Counted from the stretch's first letter, positions 1 through 5,894 are shown. The stretch is DNA of 6,134 nt from Candidatus Aminicenantota bacterium (GCA_030620255.1 JAUXFB010000096.1:1-6134), one strand, 5' to 3'. A program made the numbers and translations. The notes: generated by a model not told the origin, from the sequence alone.

Positions 1-92
1 AAACCAGAACTAAAACATTCATCAATTATCTTTTTCCTTTGCCCCTCAAAATCTTTATGATCTAAATGGCAATGAAAATCTATAAAATTCAC
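1..92 (-). CDS. TatD-family metal-dependent hydrolase, N-terminal fragment
   Basis: Only the first 30 codons lie in the window; the gene continues past base 1. Reading leftward from a GTG at 92, the peptide begins V-N-F-I-D-F-H-C-H-L-D, then has an E-G-Q-R-K-K-I-I-D-E-C segment. The I-D-x-H-C-H-L-D start, with its metal-binding HxH pair, followed by a helix about ten residues later, is the usual opening of TatD-type hydrolases (TIM-barrel, divalent-metal nucleases/deacylases in the cytoplasm). The GTG start is chosen because a GAGG Shine-Dalgarno sits 5 bases upstream and the motif falls at the expected distance from the terminus. The frame stays open upstream to a TAG with no standard start that has an SD. 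A promoter-like pair lies further upstream (139-167). Other amidohydrolase-superfamily members also carry HxH near the N-terminus, so the exact function is not settled by 30 residues. Confidence 0.75.
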   Translation of the reverse strand, partial: MNFIDFHCHLDHKDFEGQRKKIIDECFSSG

Positions 93-138
93 CGCAACCT
101 CATTATTTATAGATGTAATCTCTATAATTCTAAATCTC

Positions 139-167
139 TTTATACTCTATAAACATAAGGAATTCAA
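139..167 (-). promoter_or_regulatory. sigma70-type promoter for the TatD-family gene
   Basis: On the minus strand TTGAAT (167-162) and TATAAA (144-139) are separated by exactly 17 bases. Transcription would begin near 132, giving a leader of about 40 bases before the GTG at 92. The region is AT-rich, so chance matches are possible, but spacing and orientation fit. Confidence 0.5.
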
Positions 168-221
168 GACTTTAATATATAAACCCTTTATCTACTTCTC
201 TTAAACTGAAAATATATTAAT

Positions 222-250
222 TTGACAATTTTTTATTCATAATATATAAA
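222..250 (+). promoter_or_regulatory. sigma70-type promoter upstream of the AGCS remnant
   Basis: A perfect -35 TTGACA (222-227) is followed after 17 bases by TATAAA (245-250). Transcription would start near 257, leaving about 37 bases of leader before the ATG at 294. It points at a gene that is no longer intact, so it may now make a short non-functional mRNA or an RNA antisense to the 3' end of scpB. Confidence 0.6.
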
Positions 251-293
251 TTAACTTTTCATACAAAAAAATTTTCAAAAGCTGAGGTTGTAT

Positions 294-579
294 ATGGGTC
301 AGATCTTACATTTTATTGACAGTATAATAGTAAAATACAATGAGTATGTAGGCGGATACCTGCTTTTAATAATGCTTGTACCTACAGGAATTTATTTTGC
401 CATTAAATTTAACTTCCTTCACATAACAAAGCTTTCACATGCTATTAAAGTAATAAGTGGCAAATATGACAAAAAAGAGGATACAGGGGATATCAATATT
501 AATATTATCACCAATTGTAAAAAAGGAAGTTAAGAAATATTTTGAATTAATGAGCAAAGATCAAGGGCAGCTCTTCTAA
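294..579 (+). pseudogene. Alanine/sodium symporter (AGCS family) remnant, internal deletion
   Basis: The start is intact: ATG at 294 with GAGG (284-287) six bases before it. About 65 residues follow that look like the N-terminus of AGCS sodium:alanine symporters. They comprise a short amphipathic lead, a hydrophobic helix G-G-Y-L-L-L-I-M-L-V-P-T-G-I-Y-F and the typical segment G-K-Y-D-K-K-E-D-T-G-D-I. The homology then stops and this frame ends at a TAA (531-533). In another frame, from about 496, the DNA reads I-L-I-L-S-P-I-V-K-K-E-V-K-K-Y-F-E-L-M-S-K and ends at TAA 577-579, which resembles the extreme C-terminal tail of the same family. AGCS proteins are normally about 450-480 residues with 10 or more membrane helices, so roughly 370 residues (about 1.1 kb) are missing and the ends are out of frame. 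A short AATATT tandem repeat (495-506) sits at the apparent junction. The product cannot be a working transporter. The N-terminal assignment is firmer than the C-terminal one. Confidence 0.7.
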
Positions 580-590
580 TTTAGTATAAA

Positions 591-1196
591 TTATCCGTTT
601 TCGTTTTGTATTTGTTTAAACAAAGAAGGTTGCTCTTTTTCTTCAAACATTTCAGTCAGCTCTTCAATTGAAGGTAATTCAGAAATATCATTTAACCCAA
701 AATAGAGCAAAAATTCTTTTGTTGTAGAATATAGTGCAGGAAGGCCTGGAACCCTTTTTCTTCCGCTAATTTTTATTAATTTTTTTTGAAGCAAATTTTT
801 CGCAGGTCCAACAGAATTCACTCCCCTTAAGCGGGAAATTTCAGCAAGTGTAACAGGCTGTTTATATGAAACAATTGATAATGTTTCAAGAGAAGGAATT
901 GTTAATGTTGATGTCTTCTTTATTTTAAAAAAATCATTTAACAAATTATGCATCCCTATTTTTGTAACAAGTTGTAATCCTCCGCCTGACCTTTTCAAAA
1001 TAATCCCTCTTTCTGAATCTTTATACATATCAGTTAATTTTGATAGAATTTCTTCAAAATCTTTTATGTTTTTGCATTTAAAAAAAGTCATGATTTTTTC
1101 TGGTTCAACTGGCTCTTTTGAAACAAACAGAACTGATTCAATAAAAGCTGCCTTTTGCTCTATTGTTTCAATATCAAACTCTTTATCTTCCTTCAT
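591..1196 (-). CDS. scpB: ScpB, segregation and condensation protein B
   Basis: The 201-residue product is ScpB, the winged-helix partner that binds as a dimer to the kleisin ScpA in the SMC-ScpAB complex. That complex compacts and segregates the chromosome on the nucleoid. The family signature is complete: L-S-I-V-S-Y-K-Q-P at residues 106-114, the R-G-V turn at 124-126, G-R-K-R-V-P-G-L-P-A-L-Y-S-T-T around 145-159, and F-L-x-x-F-G-L followed by L-P near 162-174. The length is normal (family about 170-210). The start ATG (1196-1194) overlaps the scpA stop as ATGA. No good SD is seen, so translation is probably coupled to scpA. It is the last gene of the operon. Its stop lies only 11 bases from the end of the convergent AGCS remnant, and I see no hairpin terminator there. 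The short charged tail after residue 185 is not conserved in the family as I know it. Confidence 0.96.
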   Translation of the reverse strand: MKEDKEFDIETIEQKAAFIESVLFVSKEPVEPEKIMTFFKCKNIKDFEEILSKLTDMYKDSERGIILKRSGGGLQLVTKIGMHNLLNDFFKIKKTSTLTIPSLETLSIVSYKQPVTLAEISRLRGVNSVGPAKNLLQKKLIKISGRKRVPGLPALYSTTKEFLLYFGLNDISELPSIEELTEMFEEKEQPSLFKQIQNENG

Positions 1197-1918
1197 TGAG
1201 CAATTTTATATTTACCATTTTTCCATACTGAGATTGTGTCAAATAATCTTTTTTGTAATGCAATAATAACGCCTCTTTTGACCATATCAAGCAATGAAAA
1301 AAAAGCAACAAGAAACTCTTCTGCTGAATCAAGCATTTCAATATACTCGGAAAAATTTAAATATCCTTTTGTTTCTAAAATTTCTAAAATCTCTTCTTGC
1401 TTCTTTTGAATCGAATAGTTTCTTGGATTAATATTTACAAATTCTTCTTTATCCTTTTTTTTAATTAAATTCAAGAAAACTTCAGCAAGCTGAAAAGAGG
1501 AAATCTCTTTAATATCAAACTCTCTTGTTTCAAAATTTTCAGAAACCTCTTCTCTTTTCCACAACAACACTTCATCATTTTCCATTTGTTTGAGTAGTTT
1601 TGTTATCTTCTGAATTTTATCATATTCAGCTAAAGTGTTTATAAGTTTATGTTCCAGCGAGTCTTCATTATATATTTCAGGTGCAGGTAACAAAGAACGA
1701 GATTTAATATATATCAAAGTTGATGCTGTCATTAAAAAATCACTCTCTCTGGAAGGGTTTATACCTCTTTTATTCATCAGATAATCAAGGTATTCTGAAG
1801 TGATCTCTGAGACTTTGATATCTAAGATATTCATTCTTTTTTTATTAACCAAATGGAGTAAAAGATCAAGAGGACCCTCAAAAAATTCAGTTTGAATTTC
1901 ATATATTTCTGAATACAT
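1193..1918 (-). CDS. scpA: ScpA, kleisin subunit of the SMC-ScpAB condensin
   Basis: The 241-residue protein is ScpA, the kleisin that bridges the SMC heads and recruits ScpB. The N-terminal SMC-binding domain has the diagnostic F-E-G-P-L-D-L-L-L-H-L-V at 13-24 and I-L-D-I-K-V-S-E-I-T-x-x-Y-L at 31-44. A helical T-A-S-T-L-I-Y-I-K-S-R-S-L-L-P follows at 64-78. A charged, poorly conserved linker spans about 85-175. The C-terminal winged helix that contacts the other SMC head covers roughly 180-235, with F-S-L-L-D-M-V-K-R-G at 207-216. Length is typical. The gene follows trpS after 28 bases. The SD before the ATG at 1918 is poor (AAGTGA about ten bases upstream), so expression may rely on the operon transcript. 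It overlaps scpB by four bases, as expected for two proteins made in a fixed ratio. Confidence 0.96.
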   Translation of the reverse strand: MYSEIYEIQTEFFEGPLDLLLHLVNKKRMNILDIKVSEITSEYLDYLMNKRGINPSRESDFLMTASTLIYIKSRSLLPAPEIYNEDSLEHKLINTLAEYDKIQKITKLLKQMENDEVLLWKREEVSENFETREFDIKEISSFQLAEVFLNLIKKKDKEEFVNINPRNYSIQKKQEEILEILETKGYLNFSEYIEMLDSAEEFLVAFFSLLDMVKRGVIIALQKRLFDTISVWKNGKYKIAQ

Positions 1919-1946
1919 TTTATAAAATCACTTATATTAACACTTT

Positions 1947-2924
1947 TTATATCTTTACAAGCTCTCTTACTTCTTCCAATGTTGTCTTTGCAGTTTCTCT
2001 GGCTTTTTTGTTGCCTTTTTCAAGAATATCCATTACACTAAGTTTCTCATATTTCTCCCTTTTCTCCCTAAAAGGATCAAGAAAATCATTCATATTCTTT
2101 ATAAGCACCTTTTTGCAATCAATACATCCTATTGAGGCTTTTCTACATGCATGTGAAATTTCTCTTATTTCCTCTTTTGATGAAAAAGATTGATGAAGAG
2201 CAAAAACAGGGCAATCCTCTGGTACACCAGGATCTGTCCTTCTTTTTCGCCTTGTATCAGTCATCATTGGTTTGATTTTTTTCTCAATTGTTTCAGCTTT
2301 ATCTGAGATACAGATTGTATTATTATAGCTTTTACTCATCTTTCGTCCATCAATTCCAGGAAGTTTTGGAATAGGAGTAAGAAATTCCATTGGCTCATCA
2401 AAATATTCCCCATAAAAATTATTAAATTTCCTTACAATTTCTCTTGCAAGCTCAATATGAAAGACCTGATCCTCTCCAACAGGAACAATATTCCCTCTTA
2501 CTATAATTATATCTATGGTTTGAAGAAGAGGATATCCCAGAAACCCAAAAGTGTTCAAATCTCTATCATTAAGCTGCATTTTCTGTTCCTTAAATGTTGG
2601 AACTCTTTCAAGCCATCCTAATGGTGTGATCATGGAAAAAATCATAAATAATTCAGTAATCTCTTTTATTGAGGATTGAAGATAAACAACACTCTTTTCA
2701 GGGTCAATTCCAACACTAAGCCAGTCGAGTAATAGCTCTTTTATATTACCCTTTATATTTTTTGGGTCCTGATACTCAGTTGTTAATGCATGCCAATCAA
2801 CAATCGAGTAATAACATTGATGTTTTTTTTGAAGCTCAACCCAGCTCTTTAAAGCTCCTTCCCAGTGACCTATGTGAGAAGAACCCGTTGGTCTCATTCC
2901 ACTCATTACGATCTTTTTTTCCAT
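1947..2924 (-). CDS. trpS: Tryptophanyl-tRNA synthetase with probable [4Fe-4S] site
   Basis: This class Ic synthetase activates tryptophan with ATP and charges tRNA-Trp in the cytoplasm. The 325-residue length is usual. Visible landmarks are S-G-M-R-P-T-G (8-14) leading into the ATP-site HIGH motif at 17-20, the G-E-D-Q loop at 150-153, and a perfect KMSKS at 195-199. The C-terminal helical domain contains Cys238, Cys260, Cys267 and Cys270, i.e. C-x21-C-x6-C-x2-C. This is nearly the spacing known to bind a [4Fe-4S] cluster in Thermotoga maritima TrpRS (C-x22-C-x6-C-x2-C), next to the anticodon-binding region. Iron-sulfur binding here is inferred from that spacing. The SD TAAGGA (2935-2930) overlaps the stop codon of the upstream protease gene, suggesting translational coupling, and the ATG at 2924 lies six bases beyond it. 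It is the second gene of a four-gene operon. Confidence 0.97.
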   Translation of the reverse strand: MEKKIVMSGMRPTGSSHIGHWEGALKSWVELQKKHQCYYSIVDWHALTTEYQDPKNIKGNIKELLLDWLSVGIDPEKSVVYLQSSIKEITELFMIFSMITPLGWLERVPTFKEQKMQLNDRDLNTFGFLGYPLLQTIDIIIVRGNIVPVGEDQVFHIELAREIVRKFNNFYGEYFDEPMEFLTPIPKLPGIDGRKMSKSYNNTICISDKAETIEKKIKPMMTDTRRKRRTDPGVPEDCPVFALHQSFSSKEEIREISHACRKASIGCIDCKKVLIKNMNDFLDPFREKREKYEKLSVMDILEKGNKKARETAKTTLEEVRELVKI

Positions 2925-2932
2925 TTCTATCC

Positions 2933-3571
2933 TTACAAAAGTATTCTATAAACAATTGAAATTACAGGATTTGCAATAATATTTAAGATATTTGAATAAA
3001 TAATAATAAGAAGAATCAAGAACCCATAAGGTTTGATTTTCAGATACATTTCAAGCGCTTCACCATGAAGCAAGCCTTCAATAATACCACTTCCATCTAA
3101 AGGTGGAACTGGAATCAAATTAAAAATTGCAAGAAAGATGTTTATAACTATAAAATAATAAAGAATATAAGATAAAACTTCAATACTACCACCAGTGTAT
3201 AAATTAACTATTCCAAAACTTCTTAAGGTTAAAAAAACAATAATTCCTACAAATCCAGAAATAATATTTGAAACAGGACCAGCAGCAGAAATAAACATTC
3301 CATCTTTTTTTGGATTATTCAGATTATATGGATTTACCATAACTGGCTTAGCCCATCCAAATACAGGAGCTCCGATAATTGCAAGTAAAATTGGAAAAAT
3401 TATCGTGCCAATTAAATCAATATGTGCAATGGGATTCAATGTAATTCTTCCTTGAAGTTTTGCAGTTGGATCACCAAATTTGTTAGCCATCCACCCATGA
3501 GCAGACTCGTGTACAGAAATAGCAAATAAAACAACTCCAAATTGAATTATAATTAATAATATCTTATGCAT
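2933..3571 (-). CDS. Site-2-type membrane zinc metalloprotease (M50 family)
   Basis: This is a 212-residue intramembrane protease of the short M50 (YwhC/Rip-like) type. The first helix carries the zinc-binding H-E-S-A-H motif at residues 21-25, followed by G-W-M-A-N-K-F-G-D-P-T-A, a strong family signature. Further conserved parts are G-R-I-T-L-N-P-x-x-H-I-D at 41-52, the F-G-W-A-K-P-V turn at 71-77, A-A-G-P-V-S-N at 96-102, and the second metal-ligand motif N-L-I-P-V-P-P-L-D-G at 151-160. Hydrophobic helices lie near 3-20, 54-70, 95-118, 131-152 and 183-210. There is no PDZ domain, unlike RseP. Its substrate is unknown; family members cut membrane proteins within the bilayer, often anti-sigma factors. 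The start is well placed before the catalytic helix but has no SD, and the only promoter seen puts the transcript start at or near the ATG. It leads the operon with trpS, scpA and scpB. Confidence 0.94.
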   Translation of the reverse strand: MHKILLIIIQFGVVLFAISVHESAHGWMANKFGDPTAKLQGRITLNPIAHIDLIGTIIFPILLAIIGAPVFGWAKPVMVNPYNLNNPKKDGMFISAAGPVSNIISGFVGIIVFLTLRSFGIVNLYTGGSIEVLSYILYYFIVINIFLAIFNLIPVPPLDGSGIIEGLLHGEALEMYLKIKPYGFLILLIIIYSNILNIIANPVISIVYRILL

Positions 3572-3577
3572 TAAAAA

Positions 3578-3606
3578 AAAATACCATAAATAGCAGTATC
3601 AGTCAA
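3578..3606 (-). promoter_or_regulatory. Promoter of the protease-trpS-scpA-scpB operon, possibly leaderless
   Basis: On the minus strand TTGACT (3606-3601), a 17-base spacer and TATTTT (3583-3578) form a good sigma70-type promoter. A TGG just before the -10 gives the extended form. Only six bases separate the -10 from the ATG at 3571, so the mRNA should begin at or within a base or two of the start codon. This agrees with the absence of any Shine-Dalgarno. Confidence 0.55.
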
Positions 3607-3614
3607 TTTTTTTA

Positions 3615-3643
3615 TTGACAATGAAAAATAAAATTGCTATATT
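3615..3643 (+). promoter_or_regulatory. Promoter of the secreted TPR protein gene
   Basis: A perfect TTGACA (3615-3620) is followed after 17 bases by TATATT (3638-3643), with the extended -10 TG at 3635-3636. Transcription would start near 3650, leaving a leader of about 18 bases containing the strong SD AGGAGG (3656-3661). The -35 lies only eight bases from the -35 of the divergent operon promoter, so the two polymerases should exclude each other. Confidence 0.7.
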
Positions 3644-3667
3644 AAAAATTTACGCAGGAGGTCAAAA

Positions 3668-4690
3668 ATGAAAAAATTTGTGATTATCTTTACAATTTTC
3701 TTTATAATAATTAGCTCATTCTATATTTATGCAGGGAAAAAACAGGATAAAGAGAAATTGTACATATCAGCTCTTACTGAAAAAAATCCTGAGCTCAAGC
3801 TTCAAAAACTTGAAGAATACTATAATAAATTTGGGAAAAAGAAAAAATACCAGACTTCAACCCTTTTTATTCAACTTGTTGAAACATCACTTAAATTAAA
3901 AAAATATGATAAATTACTTAATTATGCTGACATAGCTTTACAATGCAAGAAGCTATCAGATGCTGAGAGATCAAACATAAAATTAAATAAAGCATATTAT
4001 TATATCTATGGAAAAAAGGATTTTAAAACAGCGGAATCTCTAGCTGATGAAGTAATTGTATTTGCAAAATCAAAGAAAGATAAAAATCTGAATGCAGATG
4101 CATTGAGAATAAAAGTTGTTATTTTGGAATCAAGTTCAAAAGATGTTGAAACAATAAAAAAGGCTTTAAAAACTTCAATTGAAATATATAATATTGATCA
4201 TTCTTTAAAATCAGCTCATTTTGTTTTTTATTTCTCGAAAAAGCTTTACGATGAATTTGCACTTTATGATGAAGCAATTAACGCTCTTAAAAAGGTATGT
4301 GCAGATAATAGAGCAATGGCAGGACATCTTGAACAGTTATCACTCTGGTATATGGCGGATGGCCTTAATAGCAAAGCTATAGAATATATGATTCCTTCCT
4401 ATATGAGGAAGAAAAATTCAAAAAAAGCCTATTTTATAGGTAAATTGATGTGTGAAACTGATGTTGAAAAAGCTTTCCAATACCTTGGTGAAGCATATGT
4501 TCTAAGCAATGAACCATATGCAACAAAAGCCATGGACTTACTTAAAATTGAATATAAAAAAGAACTTAAACAAAAGCTAAACCAGGAAGCAGAAGGAGAA
4601 CAAGAAAATGTTAAGGAACCAGAAGAAGAGGAAATAGAAACAGGAATTAAAAAAATAATCGAGGAAGCTAAAGCCAGGTTAGGAAGATAA
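3668..4690 (+). CDS. Secreted TPR-repeat protein of unknown function
   Basis: The 340-residue protein starts at an ATG six bases after a consensus AGGAGG. Residues 1-22 form a Sec signal peptide or signal anchor: two lysines, a 16-residue hydrophobic core, then Y-I-Y-A before G-K-K. There is no lipobox cysteine. The rest is almost entirely alpha-helical with repeated pairs of helices of TPR character. The clearest are about 65-95 (L-K-K-Y-D-K-L-L-N-Y-A-D-I-A-L), 104-135 (a K-D-F-K-T-A-E-S-L-A-D-E unit), 193-212 (D-E-A-I-N-A-L-K-K) and 265-292 (V-E-K-A-F-Q-Y-L-G-E-A-Y). The C-terminus turns highly acidic (about 306-325) and ends in a short amphipathic helix. It is probably a periplasmic or membrane-tethered scaffold that binds partner proteins; no enzyme motif is visible. 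It stands alone with its own promoter, divergent from the protease operon. I do not recognise a named family. Confidence 0.85.
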   Translation: MKKFVIIFTIFFIIISSFYIYAGKKQDKEKLYISALTEKNPELKLQKLEEYYNKFGKKKKYQTSTLFIQLVETSLKLKKYDKLLNYADIALQCKKLSDAERSNIKLNKAYYYIYGKKDFKTAESLADEVIVFAKSKKDKNLNADALRIKVVILESSSKDVETIKKALKTSIEIYNIDHSLKSAHFVFYFSKKLYDEFALYDEAINALKKVCADNRAMAGHLEQLSLWYMADGLNSKAIEYMIPSYMRKKNSKKAYFIGKLMCETDVEKAFQYLGEAYVLSNEPYATKAMDLLKIEYKKELKQKLNQEAEGEQENVKEPEEEEIETGIKKIIEEAKARLGR

Positions 4691-4736
4691 AATACAAAAA
4701 TCGTTTTACCTTATTATTTTGGAACATAGATAGATA

Positions 4737-4765
4737 TTGACTAAAATGGTTTTTTGTTTTATTAT
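4737..4765 (+). promoter_or_regulatory. Promoter of tRNA-Phe
   Basis: TTGACT (4737-4742), a 17-base spacer and TATTAT (4760-4765) make a strong promoter placed so that transcription begins around 4772, almost at the 5' end of the mature tRNA at 4774. Little or no 5' leader would need to be removed. I find no separate promoter before the lipoprotein gene at 4898, so this one may also serve it. Confidence 0.65.
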
Positions 4766-4773
4766 TAAATATT

Positions 4774-4846
4774 GCCGGGATAGCTCAGCAGGTAGAGCGA
4801 GGGACTGAAAATCCCTGCGTCCGTGGTTCAATTCCGCGTCCCGGCA
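4774..4846 (+). tRNA. tRNA-Phe (anticodon GAA)
   Basis: A complete 73-base cloverleaf can be drawn. The acceptor arm GCCGGGA/TCCCGGC (4774-4780 with 4839-4845) has all seven pairs. The D stem is GCTC/GAGC (4783-4786 with 4795-4798). The anticodon stem AGGGA/TCCCT encloses the loop CTGAAAA at 4805-4811 with GAA at 4807-4809. The T stem CGTGG/CCGCG has one G-T pair around the loop TTCAATT. The discriminator is A4846, and the next bases are AA, so CCA is not encoded and must be added by the nucleotidyltransferase. GAA reads UUU and UUC, which must be heavily used in this AT-rich genome. It is followed by a T-rich stretch (4849-4857) that could act as a weak end of transcription. A lipoprotein gene starts 51 bases downstream. 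Confidence 0.97.
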
Positions 4847-4897
4847 AATTTCTTTTTTAATGTATTATGTATCTTAGAAGGAGAGTTTAAAACTAAA

Positions 4898-5380
4898 ATG
4901 AAGAAAATTCTTATTTTATTTATAATAGCAATTATATTTTCAGGAATCCTCTCATTCACAGGATGTAAAAAAATGAAAGGTGAATTTGGTGTAGAAGAAT
5001 TATTTGCAGATACATATAGAAATATAGGACTAAACAATAGTTATTTTCGCTGTTCATGCACTATTTATAGTGTAAACTTTATGATTGGCAAAATAAAAAA
5101 CTGGTCATTCAGGATTTATGATAGCAAAGATGAATTGTTATTAGATATAAATGATGCAAACCAGGACTCTCTTGGATATGATATAACAGTTGAAAAAAGA
5201 GCAATTCAAAGCTATTTTTCAGGTAATATAAGTTTAAACACAACAGATCCAGTAACAGGAAACCTGTTCAATGGTAAAGAACCAACAAGAGTGCTCTTTA
5301 GAGGCACTATTGAGGATCAGAATGGATACACATCAGATTTAGCTCAAGTAGGGCCTGCATATTACACAGAAACAAAGTAG
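4898..5380 (+). CDS. Small lipoprotein, paralogue of the next gene, function unknown
   Basis: The 160-residue product begins at the ATG at 4898. The frame is open further upstream, but only across the tRNA, so that extension is rejected. An AAGGAG (4878-4883) lies 14 bases before the ATG, a longer spacing than usual. Residues 1-22 are a lipoprotein signal peptide ending F-T-G-C, with lipidated Cys23 (Phe at -3 is slightly unusual). The mature part is predicted mostly beta-strand. It shares W-S-F-R-I-Y (69-74), L-L-L-D-I (80-84) and a C-terminal T-I-E-D-Q-N-G-Y-T (137-145) with the following gene, in the same order and spacing. It also has a C-S-C pair at 52-54. The shape suggests one Ig-like or fibronectin-like beta sandwich tethered to a membrane. 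I do not recognise a family. It is probably co-transcribed with the next gene (43-base gap). Confidence 0.85.
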   Translation: MKKILILFIIAIIFSGILSFTGCKKMKGEFGVEELFADTYRNIGLNNSYFRCSCTIYSVNFMIGKIKNWSFRIYDSKDELLLDINDANQDSLGYDITVEKRAIQSYFSGNISLNTTDPVTGNLFNGKEPTRVLFRGTIEDQNGYTSDLAQVGPAYYTETK

Positions 5381-5423
5381 AAAAAGAAACATGGAAAATT
5401 TAAATATAAAAAGAGAGTAAAAA

Positions 5424-5894
5424 ATGAAAAAAATCAATATTTATAGTTTTTTTGTTATTTTAATTCTATTATTTGTATTTGCCGGATGCAGTTCAAACAG
5501 TGATACAGACAATAAAAGTGATGTTAGAGTCTCATTCGCTGGCTACGAGTTTACTTTAAATACATGTGCAAATGGAATTGATACTGCTCTCTCATCTGAA
5601 ATTAAGGCTGCGTTCAAAAACTTTTCCAAGATTCCGGGGAACATAGAGTTCTGGAAATTCAATATTTATAAAAATGACACTTTATTACTTACAATTGATA
5701 AAAATAATTTCGATGATCTGGCTTGCGGCGAACAGCAAATTGTATTAGATTCTCCTATTATAGAAACCGGATGGATTGAATTGTATGGATTCATGAAATA
5801 TGATCTTTTTGGAGATATGCCAAACAAGATTGAAATTATTGTTACAATAAAAGATGACTCAGGTTACACCTATGAAATATCAGATATATATTAA
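5424..5894 (+). CDS. Small lipoprotein, paralogue of the preceding gene, function unknown
   Basis: The 156-residue product starts at the ATG at 5424, six bases after an AGAGAG (5412-5417), a weak SD. Residues 1-21 form a lipoprotein signal peptide with lipobox F-A-G-C and lipidated Cys22, followed by a flexible S-S-N-S-D-T-D-N linker of about 12 residues. The mature domain looks all-beta. It matches its neighbour at W-K-F-N-I-Y (77-82), L-L-L-T-I (87-91) and T-I-K-D-D-S-G-Y-T (141-149). The distance between the first and last motif is 64 residues against 68, so the two are diverged products of a tandem duplication. Cys48 and Cys101 might form a disulfide if it faces the periplasm. A terminator-like hairpin lies about 70 bases after the stop. 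No function can be assigned. Confidence 0.87.
   Translation: MKKINIYSFFVILILLFVFAGCSSNSDTDNKSDVRVSFAGYEFTLNTCANGIDTALSSEIKAAFKNFSKIPGNIEFWKFNIYKNDTLLLTIDKNNFDDLACGEQQIVLDSPIIETGWIELYGFMKYDLFGDMPNKIEIIVTIKDDSGYTYEISDIY

Noticed and set aside
93..145. N-terminal extension of the TatD-family gene
   Set aside because: The frame is open upstream, but the only possible starts there are non-standard and lack an SD. The HCHLD motif is already at the right distance from the GTG with an SD.
288..293. TTG at 288 as the start of the AGCS remnant
   Set aside because: The GAGG at 284-287 directly abuts it, leaving no spacing, whereas the ATG at 294 is six bases away and matches the family's N-terminus.
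3195..3455. Plus-strand open frame opposite the membrane protease
   Set aside because: It lies entirely antisense to the conserved M50 gene and has no SD. It is a shadow of the protease coding strand, as are the plus-strand frames opposite scpB (1066-1266) and trpS (2008-2193, 2762-2959).
4774..4846. tRNA-Phe as the attachment site of an integrated element
   Set aside because: No second copy of the tRNA 3' end and no integrase or phage-like gene is seen in the window.
4823..4897. An in-frame N-terminal extension of the first lipoprotein gene across the tRNA
   Set aside because: It would overlap the T arm of tRNA-Phe and bury the signal peptide inside the protein. The ATG at 4898 gives a proper lipoprotein signal peptide at the terminus.
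4828..5037. Minus-strand open frame opposite the tRNA and first lipoprotein gene
   Set aside because: It crosses the tRNA and a well-supported coding start on the other strand, with no SD.
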